Positions 13,228 through 22,971 of a DNA stretch of 64,000 nt are shown here, one piece after another. The DNA comes from Strix aluco. Taxonomy: Eukaryota; Chordata; Aves; Strigiformes; Strigidae. Position numbers and translations under genes: made by a program. Under the pieces are notes generated by a model. That model worked only from the letters and a program-made list of their open reading frames with translations. It was not told the origin of the DNA and made no database searches. The first letter of the stretch is position 1. Each line of letters opens with the position of its first letter. The DNA lies in assembly GCF_031877795.1 (NCBI RefSeq), contig NC_133954.1, forward strand, positions 8,709,256 to 8,773,255, read 5' to 3'.

Positions 13228-14159
13228 TTTCCTAGAAAATACATTTTTAACCCGATCCGGATTTAGGGGAGTCGGGGAGGGAGAGCGAGCGATCGTGCTC
13301 CGCGCTCGGCAATGACACGGAAAACGGGCGCGTGTCCCCCCCCACGCGTGTCCCCTGCCCTCTCCCCGGCTCTGCCCTGCGGGTCCCCCCCCGGGGGGCC
13401 AGGCCGAGGGGAGCAGGGGGGTTGTGGGGACATGCGGGGCAGAAAACCCCCCATTTGTGTGATTCCTGTGTGCGCACCCCGAGACAGCGATGCGGAAGCA
13501 AACTCCCCAAAATCGGCTTTTCTCGCTCCTACACACTCGCAGGTTTGGGATTTGGTTTTTTTTTTTTTTGGTAACCGGCCACGGCCACGGATATAAAACC
13601 TGAATATTTCGGAGAGAGAAGAAATCCCCCTCTTTTGCTCGGCATGGGAGCAACGGGAGGTGGGGTGAAGTAAACAAAAAAACGCAGTTAACCAAAAAAC
13701 CCGCTAAAAACCCAAGTAAAACAAACATTGCTTTTAGCAACAATTCACCATCTCCAAGAAAAACAGCGCCTAATAGATACAAAATACGCTTGACCTTAAA
13801 AATGTCTTTTTTTTTTTTTTTTTTACCCACTGATGGAATTAAACCAAAAAAATCAAAACGGGCCGTGCCAGATCTGAATATTTTCTTTTGAATTCTGCGA
13901 TGATTCTCCTTTTCCTTCCCTTTCCCTTCCCTTTTCACGGGAAGCAAAGGACGCTGTGAAGGGATTTTTTTGGGGGGAGCCAATTTTTGGAGGAAAAATA
14001 GAAATTCCCGAGCGGGCACTGCGTGATCCCCGGCCGCGGGCTGCGAATATTTTCTGTTGTAAAGAAGGGGGCGAAAAAGAAACACACACACCCCCCAAAA
14101 AAAAAAAAAAAAAAAAAAAAAACACCAAAAAAACAAACCAAAACCAAAAAAAACCCAAA

Positions 14160-14480
14160 AACCACACATCAGCTTTGATTTGCCTCACGTTTCCAAAACA
14201 CAGCGGACTTCAGAGAGCCCGTCGGGCTTTGATGCCAAAGCGGGGTGGAAATCACATCAGAAATAGTCAAAAGAGCCAGTGACAAAGCCACTGGTTTGCA
14301 AGAAAAGTTAAAGTGGGATATGATTTCCTCTGCAGAGGAGAGAGACATCCGCATTCTTCCCCGCATTCCACTCCGGAGCTCGGGAGAGATCAAATTGTCC
14401 ATCTGTACTCTATTGCTAATGCTCCTGGATCCTATTTCTTGTGCCCGTAAAGCTTTTACAGGCCTGCTACCTTTAGGCTA
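14160..14480. promoter_or_regulatory. Possible conserved element with TCF/LEF-type sites in EPOP 3' flank
   Basis: High-complexity, balanced-composition block between homopolymer tracts. It holds CTTTGAT at 14173-14179 and 14227-14233 and ATCAAA at 14389-14394, matching the TCF/LEF core. Conservation is suspected from texture only. Confidence 0.25.
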
Positions 14481-14520
14481 TCGGAGTTTGGGTTATTATC
14501 CAGCAAACAACTCACTTTTT

Positions 14521-14552
<32 letters not shown>

Positions 14553-15234
14553 ATACGTGCAGCAGTTTCAAATAACTTCCTCTCAAAGCCTCCTGTTTTC
14601 TTTTAGTAAACAGAATTTCCTGGTCTTTTTAAAGTCGGTGTTTTCTTCCTGTCTCTTAAGCAGACAGAAAACATTACATTGCTATTAATATAGTTATTTG
14701 GAATAGCTGCTCCCAATTTCTCCGGGATTGACTCGGGCCGAAAAGGAGTGTTTATGCTGCATGACATCATTATTTCTCTCTGCGTGTGATTATTATTAGT
14801 TTAATCCAATGCCTTTATGGAGGAAAAGGCAGAAATTAGATCTATTCTTTCCTGGGTTTTTTGGCATAGGGGGGTGGGAAGGGGCGGCGGGAGCGGGGGC
14901 CGGGGCGAGCTGTGCGCGGCAGCGGGAGCCCCGGCCCTCCCCTCCCCTCCCAAATGCGCGGTTCATCCCAAATCCCTTTGCTGGGAATAACCCATCGCTT
15001 TTGGCAGCGGGGCGGGGGGGGGGGAAGGGGAGCGTCCATCCACCGCCCCCTCGGTTTGATCGCGTGTTTTAGCTTCGCCCCTTCAAACTCATTGCGAAAC
15101 TAATAGCGGACCCTGGCAAATACACGGACAACAACAACAAAAAATAATCCTCCCCCCGCCGAGCAGAGCGGGGAAACCCCCCGTCCTGCCCCCAGCCGAA
15201 GCCGTGCACACACTCACTCGCACCCCCCAGAAAC

Positions 15235-15423
15235 GCTCCCGCACCCCCCCACCCCCCCCCCCCCCGCCCCGGATCCCGCACGGCTCCTCCGAGCATCCAC
15301 CTCCCTGCCCGGGACCCTCCGGCTCGGGGGGCCCCGGGGGCTCGGCGGGACGGAGGGACCCGCTCCCCCCCCCAACCCCCCCCGCCCCACCCCCGGGCCT
15401 CCCCCCCACCCCCCCGCCCACCC
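15235..15423 (-). other. EPOP: G-quadruplex-prone G-runs in proximal EPOP 3'UTR
   Basis: On the transcript strand this is a series of G-runs of 4 to about 16 separated by one to a few bases, starting about 50 nt after the stop codon. It meets the simple four-G-tract rule many times over, so the mRNA could fold into stacked G-quadruplexes. Confidence 0.6.
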
Positions 15424-15475
15424 TGCATCTCTCATCTGTTGCATGTAAACCTTTCCTCCGGGCCGTCCGCTGTCC

Positions 15476-17680
15476 TTAGAGATCCTCCAAGCTATAGCCC
15501 CGGAATTTGAGGCTGGGGGGCACCGGGATGGCGTTGCCCCCCAGGTGCCAGCTCCACAGCGGGTGAGTTTTGGAGAGGGCCCAGGAGTTTTTGACCCCCA
15601 AGGAGGAGGCAGGACACAGGTCCCCATCTTCCCCCACGACCAGGGAGGGAGTACAGGGGAAGTTGCCCATGAGGCTGAAATTCCGAGGCGGGGTTGGCCC
15701 GGCGCTGCCGAGGCGTTTGCAGGGAGTGTTTCCCTTTTTGGCATTCCTCCTCGGAGTCTTTTGTGGCCTCCCTTTAGAGGAGCTCTGTTGCCTTTCTGCC
15801 TCAGCGCCTCTGGCAAGGCGTCTGCGCTTGGCATTCCTTTCCGAGCCATTGCCTTTCAAAGCTTTGTTTGACAAGGTGCTGGGGCTCTCTGCTCTTTTGG
15901 AGCCGGGGGATTTGAGCTCTGCAGCTTTACAGGACTCCGTCCTCCCTCCGTGGCGTAAACTTTTCCCGTCCAGGTTGAACCCTTTGGCGTAACACCACAG
16001 CTTGGATTGCCGGATCAGCCGGTCAAAGTGCTCCCGACGGGGCTCCCCCGTTTCCCCCGGGGGGGTCGGGCCGAGGCTCCCCGCCAGCTCCTGAGCCGGG
16101 GGCTGCGGGGCCGAGCCCGGGGCCGGCTCTTGGGAAGGCGCTCGCCCAGCTAAAGCTCCGCTTTGCCTCTCTGCCTGGTCACTGGGGCCTAACGAGGCTC
16201 TATTGTTCGAGGCATCTTTGTGCAAATCCTTCCCTTTGGCGCAGGGCTCCGCGTCCCCAAAGCCTCCCTCCTTTTGTTGCGGAGCCCCCCCAGGGGTGCT
16301 GCTCGGGGAGGGAGGGGGGGAGGAGGAGGAGGAGGAGGAGGAAAAGGAGGAGGAGGAGGAAGGGGAGGCCTCCTGCTTTGCGTACAGCTCCGGCAGCGGC
16401 TGGGCCCCCGAGCCCAGGGCTGGAGCCGGGCTCAAACTTTCCAAAGTTGATGCTCGCAAAGTCCTGGCCCAGAGCTGCTGCGAGAGGAAGAGGAGGTTGG
16501 GGTCGGGGCGCAGGGCTTTGCCCACGCTCGGGGGGGGCTCGGCGGGGCGCTCCTCGCCGAGGGGCTCCCGGGGGGGCTGCGGCTGGAAGCGGGGCAGAGC
16601 CGCCTGCCTGTACCGGGTGCTCTGCACCGAGTCCCCGCTGCACAGCGAGCTGCTCTCCGACTCCGAGGAGCTGCCTTCCTCGCTGCTGCACGAGCTGTCC
16701 CCTTCCTCCTCCTCCTCCTCCTCTTCCTCCTCCTCCGAGGAGTCGCTGGAGGTGGCGGGACTGGACCCCCCCAAATCCAGGCTGGAGTCCGAGTCGCTGG
16801 AGTAGCCGGCGGAGGTGCCCTGTCGCTTGGAGCCGGGGAAAACGGAGGAGCGGCCTTTCCGGGGGGCCGCGGGCCCCTTCTCGGCCGGGAAAAGCCCCTT
16901 CCCGCAGCAGGGACCCCGCTTGCGCCGGCCCGGCTGGGCGAGCGCAGCCGCCTGCGCGGCGGGATGCGCGGCCGCGGGGTGCAGCAGCGCCAGATCGCGG
17001 GGGTACCCGGCCAGGACACCGGCAAAAAACCCACCTCGGTCCCCCAAACCGCAGCTCCTCCGGCCGCGGGGGGGTTTCTCGAAGGCGGGGAAGGCCCGGT
17101 GGAAGGGCTGCGGGAGCAGCGCGGCCGGCGCCGAGCGCGGCTTGGGGAAAGCGGGGGGCAGCTTGGGGCGGCCGGGGGGCGCGGGGGAGCAGCAGCCGCC
17201 GGCTCTGCAGGGCGGCAGGAGCTGGGGCCGGGGGCAGGGGAAGAGCTCCCCCGGGGCCGGCAGCAGCAGCTGCTCCCTCCTCTTGCTCTTCCTCTTCCTC
17301 TTCCTCCTCCGGGGGCTGAGGCTCTTACAGGAGGTGCAGAGAGCCTCCAGGTCCGCCTTGGAGATGAGGGAGCATTTCACCGCGCGGGTGGGCACCGAGT
17401 TGATGGCTTTGAGGGTCCGGAGCTCTTTGAGATCGCAGCGTCGGCTCTTGATCTTTAAGGTTTCCATCTTCTTGCTGATGGTGGTCCTGGGGATATCCTT
17501 AAACAGGTCGCTGAGGACCTGGGCCAAAGCAAACATCTGGGTGCCATTGATCTGTAAGTATCCCAAGTTTATCCCTTCGATTTCTTGATAGCCAGCATGA
17601 AAATCCCCCGGCCTGGCTTCCCCATTGTAATCCATGGTGGCTGGAACAATTCCGAAGGTCCCTTCGCAGGTCAGGAACAT
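15476..17680 (-). CDS. EPOP: EPOP, Elongin BC and PRC2-associated protein, long form with N-terminal SKI/DACH domain
   Basis: Intact 734-codon ORF. Residues about 28-119 (GYQEIEGINLGYLQ, IPRTTISKKMETLKIK, CDLKELRTLKAINS) form a SKI/SNO/DAC-type domain as in the paralogue SKIDA1. A basic stretch, RRRKRKRKSKRR (124-135), looks like a nuclear localisation signal. A Ser/Glu region (295-350) contains an unbroken Glu run, and Pro/Ser-rich linker follows. Residues 551-568, HFDRLIRQSKLWCYAKGF, are the block I recognise from mammalian EPOP. The C-terminus, NFPCTPSLVVGEDGDL (673-688) and HPLWSWHLGG (706-715), is shared by EPOP and SKIDA1. Known of the family: EPOP is nuclear, joins the PRC2.1 Polycomb complex and recruits Elongin B/C at CpG-island promoters. 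Human EPOP is about half this length and lacks the DACH-like part. The first in-frame ATG (17680) follows an in-frame TGA; the ATG at 17635 has a perfect Kozak context and may be the true start. SKIDA1 is the alternative, but the 551-568 block and MLLT6 linkage favour EPOP. Confidence 0.88.
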   Translation of the reverse strand: MFLTCEGTFGIVPATMDYNGEARPGDFHAGYQEIEGINLGYLQINGTQMFALAQVLSDLFKDIPRTTISKKMETLKIKSRRCDLKELRTLKAINSVPTRAVKCSLISKADLEALCTSCKSLSPRRRKRKRKSKRREQLLLPAPGELFPCPRPQLLPPCRAGGCCSPAPPGRPKLPPAFPKPRSAPAALLPQPFHRAFPAFEKPPRGRRSCGLGDRGGFFAGVLAGYPRDLALLHPAAAHPAAQAAALAQPGRRKRGPCCGKGLFPAEKGPAAPRKGRSSVFPGSKRQGTSAGYSSDSDSSLDLGGSSPATSSDSSEEEEEEEEEEEGDSSCSSEEGSSSESESSSLCSGDSVQSTRYRQAALPRFQPQPPREPLGEERPAEPPPSVGKALRPDPNLLFLSQQLWARTLRASTLESLSPAPALGSGAQPLPELYAKQEASPSSSSSFSSSSSSSSPPPSPSSTPGGAPQQKEGGFGDAEPCAKGKDLHKDASNNRASLGPSDQAERQSGALAGRAPSQEPAPGSAPQPPAQELAGSLGPTPPGETGEPRREHFDRLIRQSKLWCYAKGFNLDGKSLRHGGRTESCKAAELKSPGSKRAESPSTLSNKALKGNGSERNAKRRRLARGAEAERQQSSSKGRPQKTPRRNAKKGNTPCKRLGSAGPTPPRNFSLMGNFPCTPSLVVGEDGDLCPASSLGVKNSWALSKTHPLWSWHLGGNAIPVPPSLKFRGYSLEDL
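15479..15688 (-). other. EPOP: Conserved EPOP/SKIDA1 C-terminal region (residues about 665-734)
   Basis: The last 70 residues carry two blocks conserved between EPOP and SKIDA1: FPCTPSLVVGEDGDL and HPLWSWHLGGNAIPVPPSLKF. From published work on EPOP, its C-terminal part contacts the PRC2 core (SUZ12), so this is the likely Polycomb-binding end. The intact block and the stop directly after LEDL show that the gene is not truncated. Confidence 0.7.
17324..17599 (-). other. EPOP: SKI/SNO/DACH-type domain of EPOP (residues about 28-119)
   Basis: This segment encodes the DACH-box-like fold shared with SKIDA1 and the SKI/SNO/DAC family. Visible family features are the LGYLQI strand, the QMFALAQVLSDLF helix, the IPRTT turn, and the CDLKELRTLKAINS helix followed by CSLISKADLEALCTSC. 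DACH-box domains bind DNA or protein partners in SKI and DACHSHUND; the role here is unknown. I see no equivalent in mammalian EPOP as I know it. Confidence 0.8.
17633..17642 (-). promoter_or_regulatory. EPOP: Optimal Kozak context at EPOP codon 16
   Basis: On the minus strand the second in-frame ATG sits in GCCACCATGG, a perfect match to the Kozak consensus. The first ATG, 45 nt upstream, has A at -3 but T at +4. If scanning favours the perfect site the protein is 719 residues, starting MDYNGEARPG. Confidence 0.6.
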
Positions 17681-17776
17681 TTTGCAAGGAGCATTTACTT
17701 TGTCTCTTTCAAAGGGGGCATTGAAAATAAGGACATATTTGTTTCCACTCCCTGATCACACACATCCCTACCCCTC

Positions 17777-17842
17777 CGGAGAGGTGGGGGAGGGGGGAGG
17801 GGAGAAAAAAAAAAAAAAAGAAAAAAAAAAAAAGAAAAAGCA
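17777..17842 (-). promoter_or_regulatory. EPOP: Long pyrimidine tract upstream of EPOP ATG, possible 3' splice site
   Basis: On the minus strand a run of T and C more than 60 nt long (two poly-T blocks, then CTCCCC repeats) ends in CCGGAG at about 17774, just upstream of the coding exon. This resembles a very strong polypyrimidine tract before an acceptor AG, with branch-point-like TTGAC and CGACTGC further upstream. A noncoding first exon would fit SKIDA1, whose coding sequence lies in a late exon. The AG is not CAG or TAG, so an unspliced 5'UTR is equally possible. Confidence 0.3.
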
Positions 17843-18259
17843 GTCGATCTCCCTTTCAAACGCTCCAGTCAATGGTTTGCAACATCTTCCAAACACCCAG
17901 TTCCTCCGCCTGTACCGGGGCTTGACTCCTCGTCTTCCCCCTCCCCAGCCAAAAAAAAAGAAAGAAAAATAAAGAAGTCAAACATCTTGCATCCTCCAGG
18001 CTCCCCACGGCCACCTCCCACCCCGCGGCCGCGCACCCCACCTTCCACTTCAAAAATAATCTCGGGGGGGGGGGTGTGGGGGGGGGAAGGAATCAACAAG
18101 CACAGACCCCCCCTTTGCTGTTCGAAGCCACTGAGATGCTTAAGCAAACAAAGCTCCCGACAAGGGGAGGGGGGGGGGGGGCGGAAAAATGGTAGCGGAG
18201 GGGGGGGCTGGGAGGCGGGGGAGCCCCGGGGCTCCGTGCGGCTCCCACCTTCCGCGGGC

Positions 18260-18370
18260 TCCGCACTCGCGGCCCCGCCGCCGCGTACGGTATATCCTCG
18301 GGAACACCCCACCGCGCCGTCCCCGCCACCCGCCAGCTGATTGGGCACTCCGGGCCTGTGATGTCATAAA
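18260..18370 (-). promoter_or_regulatory. EPOP: Putative EPOP core promoter (CRE-like, CCAAT, TATA-like)
   Basis: Read on the minus strand, this CpG-rich segment has TGACATCA (18366-18359, a CRE variant), then a CCAAT box (18344-18340), then GGATATA (18297-18291), in the order and roughly the spacing of a vertebrate core promoter. That would place a start site near 18265, about 600 nt upstream of the ATG. The motifs are read directly; the promoter role is inferred. Confidence 0.4.
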
Positions 18371-18740
18371 ACCCCAACATTTCACACGCACACCCCCGCG
18401 CAAAACCTCAGAAACCCTTGGGCGGGCCGCGCAGCACCGCGCAGCACCGCGGCTCCGCCGCCCCGACACCCGGGCGCACACAATAGAGGCAGCCTTGGGT
18501 GGTTTGGGGTTGTTTGGTTGTTGGGGTTTTTTTTCCTGAAAAAAAAATAATAATTACAAATTACGCTGTCTTTTCGAGGTGATGGTAGCGCGGGTGCCTC
18601 CGCATTGTTTCCGCGGTTTAGCTTTTTTTTTTTTTTTTTTTTTTTTCCACGTAGGGTTGTTTTAAGAGAGGTTGCTGCGCCTTCCCAAATCTGCCCGGAT
18701 TCCTCTGGGATGGGGGGTGTGCGTATATATTTAATAAAGC

Positions 18741-18935
18741 GTGAACGATATTCCTCTAAGCGAGTTGTTCAAAACGATTGACTCCGCAACAATTCATCCT
18801 TCAACCCGGAGTGGAATGCTTATTAATTGCCAATTACTGTATTTATTATCTGGAGTGAGCACGGGCTGGAGCGCGGTATCAACAATAACATCGGCAATAT
18901 GTACAAATAAAAGCAATGCAAAGATATTTATATTC
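18741..18935. promoter_or_regulatory. Possible homeodomain-rich regulatory block upstream of EPOP
   Basis: AT-rich, non-repetitive segment with TTATTAATTGCCAATTACTG (two homeodomain ATTA-type cores), AACAATAACA (SOX-like) and GCAATATG, flanked by homopolymers. Inferred enhancer only. Confidence 0.25.
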
Positions 18936-20599
18936 CTTTTTACTCACACACGTTCTTTATTCACTTCGCATCTTTTTCTTCCAAACTCTTTCTTTAAAAA
19001 AAAAAAAAAAAAAAGGGAAAAAAAAATTCTTTTGCATGCCTTTGCGCTGCTTAACTTTATTTCAAACTTTAAGTCCCAAGATTTCTTCGGCATTTAGTAG
19101 CTCGCTCCTGCCTTACAAACCAGGCGATGTTTTCCCAAAAGCAGGGCTGCAGATTTCTGTCTTCAAGGGGGGAAAATTAAAAAAAAAAAAAAAGCCAAAA
19201 AAAACCCCCAACCCCTTACCCAGCCCGGAGCTCCATTGTCCCGTCCCCTCTATTTCTTTATAAACCTGAAGCTACTTAAGCGAAGTGAGTGGAGCCGCGG
19301 AGGCTGGACCGAGGGATTTTAACTCTCTGCTCAGGAGGCTAATTTTGGGGAAACAGTTACCTCGGAAACCTTTCTGGGGGAAGGGAAGCTGCAGCTCTGC
19401 AGCGCATGCTGTTCCCTTTCAAGCTTCGTCTGTCTCCCACATGAGAAGTTGCTTTTAGTCTTCCTCGCCTTTTTTTGTGGTTCAAATGGCAAAATCTGAG
19501 TAATTTGATAATAATAATTTGTTAAACTATATGTACAATCAACCACAAATGATCCCGATTTAGAAACAATCCCAGAGGAGGAGGAGGAGGAAGCGCATTC
19601 CTGAGTATGCGTGTAAAAAAATTTAAAATAACTCCAACATCGCCTTTAATTTGGGAGCGGAGATCACCTGATTTGCTTTTACCTCCTCGCCGGCTGACGG
19701 GGAGCGGAGCCTCCCGGTGCCAATCCCGATTCTGCCGGGGGAGGAATCACTGCCGGGGGGTCCCCCCTCCCCAGCACCCATGGGCGCGCACCCCCCGCAA
19801 ACGCTTGGCCTTGCTGCGAGAAGCAAAGCCCCCGTTTGCCAGATCTGGCTGCATTAAACCACCACATTTCACCCTCGTTTTCCACAGGCAAGAGTTTCCT
19901 GTGAGTAAAGGTCTGCCGGCCAACACAAACACCAAATTCCTCTTTGTTTGGGCAGAGGGGAGGGGGGAGAGTTTGCATCGCGATGGACGGAAAGTGGCCG
20001 GTTAGGGGATACTGCAGCTGGGGGCTGTGGCGTGGCTCGCTGCGAGGGGCCACAGAAAGTCCTGTTTGGAGCCAGCCTGGAGTTTCCCTTCGCAGATCTG
20101 AGGGAGATCCTGGATATTTTTCTTTCCACGGAAAGCCAGAGCCATTTTACCTATAGGCTGAGCTCTGCTCCGTGCCAGACTGGAGGAGGGGAGCGTGGGG
20201 TGGAGGGAAGGACCTGGCAGAGAATATCCCTGCCCCATGCGGCTGATGCAGCCGGGGAGGGGGGGTGTGCGGGGCGGGGGGGGGGGGCTGGTAAAGAAAA
20301 TACAAGTTCGAGCAGCGCACTAAACTGTTCCCAATCGCTTGTGGGGCTTTAGAGGGGACCTGGAGCCCCCGGCTCGCCGGCCAGGAGGAAACAGGGCTCA
20401 GAATCCGCGCAGAGGCGAATGTATGGATACGTCATTTCCCAGGAAATCTCTGTCGATAGGAACACAAATAGGCAATATTTTGGCTATGGATAAAGTTCAA
20501 TAGTGTGTGTGTGCGTTGACGTCTCTATAGGGACGCAGACAGCCCCATGTGGGACATACAGATACTTTACAAACCCGTGTATACATACGTATATATATA

Positions 20600-21700
20600 A
20601 GTATAGTGGTGGGCAGGGTACTCGCGGCCAGGGCCGTGGTTCAGAAGCAAAAGCGGTTTAGTCGCTCCATAAGCGCCCGGTGCTTCTGCTATAGGCGCCC
20701 TTGCTGCTCTCGCCGTGGGTGCCCCACTGCCCCGCTATAACGCTTTCCTTTAGAAACGTATAGACGAGCTGGTCGTTATTCGGTGCACGGCGGCTTCTAC
20801 ACGGCTTTATTGTCCGGGTGGCCACAGGCCTGACACGGAAATGGCCACGGGATGGGCTGCTGCGTGGGTCCCACGCGAGGGCTGGGGGCGAGCGGGGCTG
20901 CACCCACCCCCAGCGATGGATATCTGTATATGTGTGTATCTATTTGTATATTTGTGTGTCTGCGTATTTGTATATCTATTTATTTGTATATCTATTTGTG
21001 TATCTAAATATTTCTATATCTACATATTTGTATATTTGTGTATCTATTTGTATATCTATATATTTGTATATCTATATATTTGTATCTCTGTGTACTTGCA
21101 TCTCACCCCAGCTGCTGCTCCCGAGGGTGGAGAAGGGGGGGTTCCACCCCCCCGGGAGGGTAGGACAATAACCCGGGGGTCCCCGCGGTAATCCCCACCC
21201 GTGAGCCATCACCGGGAGATTTCTCCCTCGTACCTGCCGGGGCTGGTTGTTTCCGCGGGAGGCAGTACAAGGGATCGGGTTCTGGGGGTACCCCCACTTC
21301 CAGGGGATCCTGGAGGCGCAGGACCCCCCCTCCCTCCCACCCCTCTCCCCTCGGGGAGCGGGGGACTTCTCAGGTGAGATTACCCCGGTAAACTCATCCC
21401 CACGCACCGCCCCGAGTGGGCTCCGGTGCAGATAAAGGTGCGTTTCTGCCTGACGCGGAAGTGCGCACCCCACGGCGCTGCGCGGGGACGGGGGGGATCC
21501 ACGCGTGTCCGGGCCTCCGCGGGCTGCGGACGGGACAGGACGGGGGGGTCCGTTCTGCGCGGGTCGGGGTCGGCTCCGCACGCCCCTCCCGGGGCTCTCG
21601 GGCGGAGACGGAGCAGGAGCCGCTGCAAACCTCTTCCGCGGCCGCGGGGTGCAGCGCGGCCGCGCAGCAGCGCGGATCCCTCAGGCTCCAGCTGGGGCTT
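20600..21700. other. GC-rich, CpG-containing block 3 kb upstream of EPOP
   Basis: CpG-rich except for the AT minisatellite at 20921-21095, densest at 21380-21700. No recognisable coding content. Possibly a distal promoter or part of the EPOP CpG-rich domain. Confidence 0.3.
20921..21095 (+). repeat. Imperfect 10-12-nt TATTTGTATATC minisatellite
   Basis: About 175 nt of degenerate TATTTGTATATC/TATCTATTTGTA units, all pyrimidine-purine alternating and very AT-rich, set inside GC-rich flanks. Confidence 0.8.
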
Positions 21701-22971
21701 CCCGTGGGGTTTCCACGTTGGTTTCTCGGTGCTTTATTTTTCTGTTTGGCCTGGTGCAAGAGCATCAAAGCTTGGGGGAGGAAAATAAAAATTAAAAAAA
21801 TCATTGAAAACCCCAAATATGAGTTGCGCCGGTTAGGAAGAAGTTTTAGGGGCTGGGGCCCTTCTGCGTGGGTTGTGCACGGTGTACGCGAGGTCTCTCA
21901 GCGCGGGTGGGGCGGCTGGTTTTGGCCTGGCAGCTCAAATCTCGCTTGTGGTTCTTACACCCCTCGCAGAGAACAGGAGAGGGGGGAGATACCTAAAAAA
22001 AAAAAAAAAAAAAAGCAGGTGCCAGCGGGAAAACAGGGGAGATGCTGCCGGTGGGAGTGAGGGCAGGGGGTGAGTGGGAGGAATTCACAGAGCAGCTGGC
22101 ACTTCAGCAGGATACATCAGATTTACCGTGAAAAAAAAGTGATTAGAAATTAATATTGGCCTAACGGAATTATTTCAATTGCAAAGAATCGATTCATTTC
22201 TCTTCCTTTTCTTGCGAGAAACAAATCCCAGAAAATGAGGTGGCCAAGATGATGCCGAGATCCCTCCACGCAGAGACCCCTAAAGCCAGGGACAGCCCGG
22301 CCGTGCCCCTGCACCTCTCGGCAAATGCTCCCACGGCGGATCCCAGCTGGAAACCTGCGGGGGGAGGCTGCGATTTCCCACCTCCCCACTGCTCGCTGGG
22401 GCAGGATGGGCCTGGTGCTCCCACCGGGACACTCGGGCCCTCTGCGGGGATGGCAAAGCCCTTTGGCTCAGAATCGAGGGGTGTTTCCAAGGAAAATATT
22501 GAGATTTTGATATATTTTTCTTGAAATTTCGGTTTGTGAAAGACCTGCAGGCAAGCCCATCGCTTCGGGGGGAGCTGAAAGCCGCCCAGCACCAGGCACT
22601 GGTTAAACCCCCCAATATTTTGATCAGAGGCAGTTACTCCTGACAGGCTCTTAAACTGTCCGGGATGAAAATATTTCTACAAATCACTTGGTTCACTGGC
22701 TTTTTAAAGGTCTCTGGTACATTTTACAGGCTACAGGAGGGAGCTGGAGGAGCACACCCAAACCCCACCGCCCCGACCTGCAGGACAGACGGATGGACGG
22801 GCCAGGGCCAGCCTGGAGGGAAAAAAATGCCTCTTTCCCTTTGGGGTGGGGGGTGGCTTTGTAATTGCTCTCCCTGCTCCAGGACCCCCCCTTTATGCTG
22901 CCAGGGATTGATAAAATGCTCTCGGATGCACTCAAGGGCAGAGATATTCCCTCTCATTCACACGGGATAGG

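Larger units (their letters stand above)
13198..15475 (-). other. EPOP: Proposed EPOP 3' untranslated region
   Basis: After the stop codon the minus strand runs about 2.26 kb to the first tandem pair of AATAAA signals. It begins with extreme G-rich runs (15235-15423 as C-runs on the plus strand), then an AT-rich, high-complexity stretch (14560-14830), long homopolymers, and a possible conserved block (14160-14480). An earlier weak ATTAAA lies at 14805-14800 and could give a short 3'UTR of about 0.7 kb. The ORFs in this stretch are low-complexity and not credible genes. Confidence 0.35.

Noticed and set aside
13216-14169. 317-codon minus-strand ORF downstream of EPOP
   Set aside because: Composed of translated homopolymers (Phe and Lys runs) and lies in the proposed EPOP 3'UTR. 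No recognisable motif.
16378-17319. Long plus-strand ORF (313 codons) opposite EPOP
   Set aside because: It is antisense to a clearly conserved coding sequence, and its Arg/Pro/Ser-rich composition is the complement of EPOP's GC-rich codons. No domain is visible.
15476-17680. Calling the minus-strand gene SKIDA1
   Set aside because: The N-terminal domain matches SKIDA1, but the HFDRLIRQSKLWCYAKGF block, the GEDGD C-terminus and linkage to MLLT6 rather than MLLT10 fit EPOP.
20921-21095. Regular short repeats as a possible CRISPR or satellite array
   Set aside because: Units are 10-12 nt, contiguous and degenerate with no unique spacers, in a vertebrate genome. It is an ordinary AT minisatellite.
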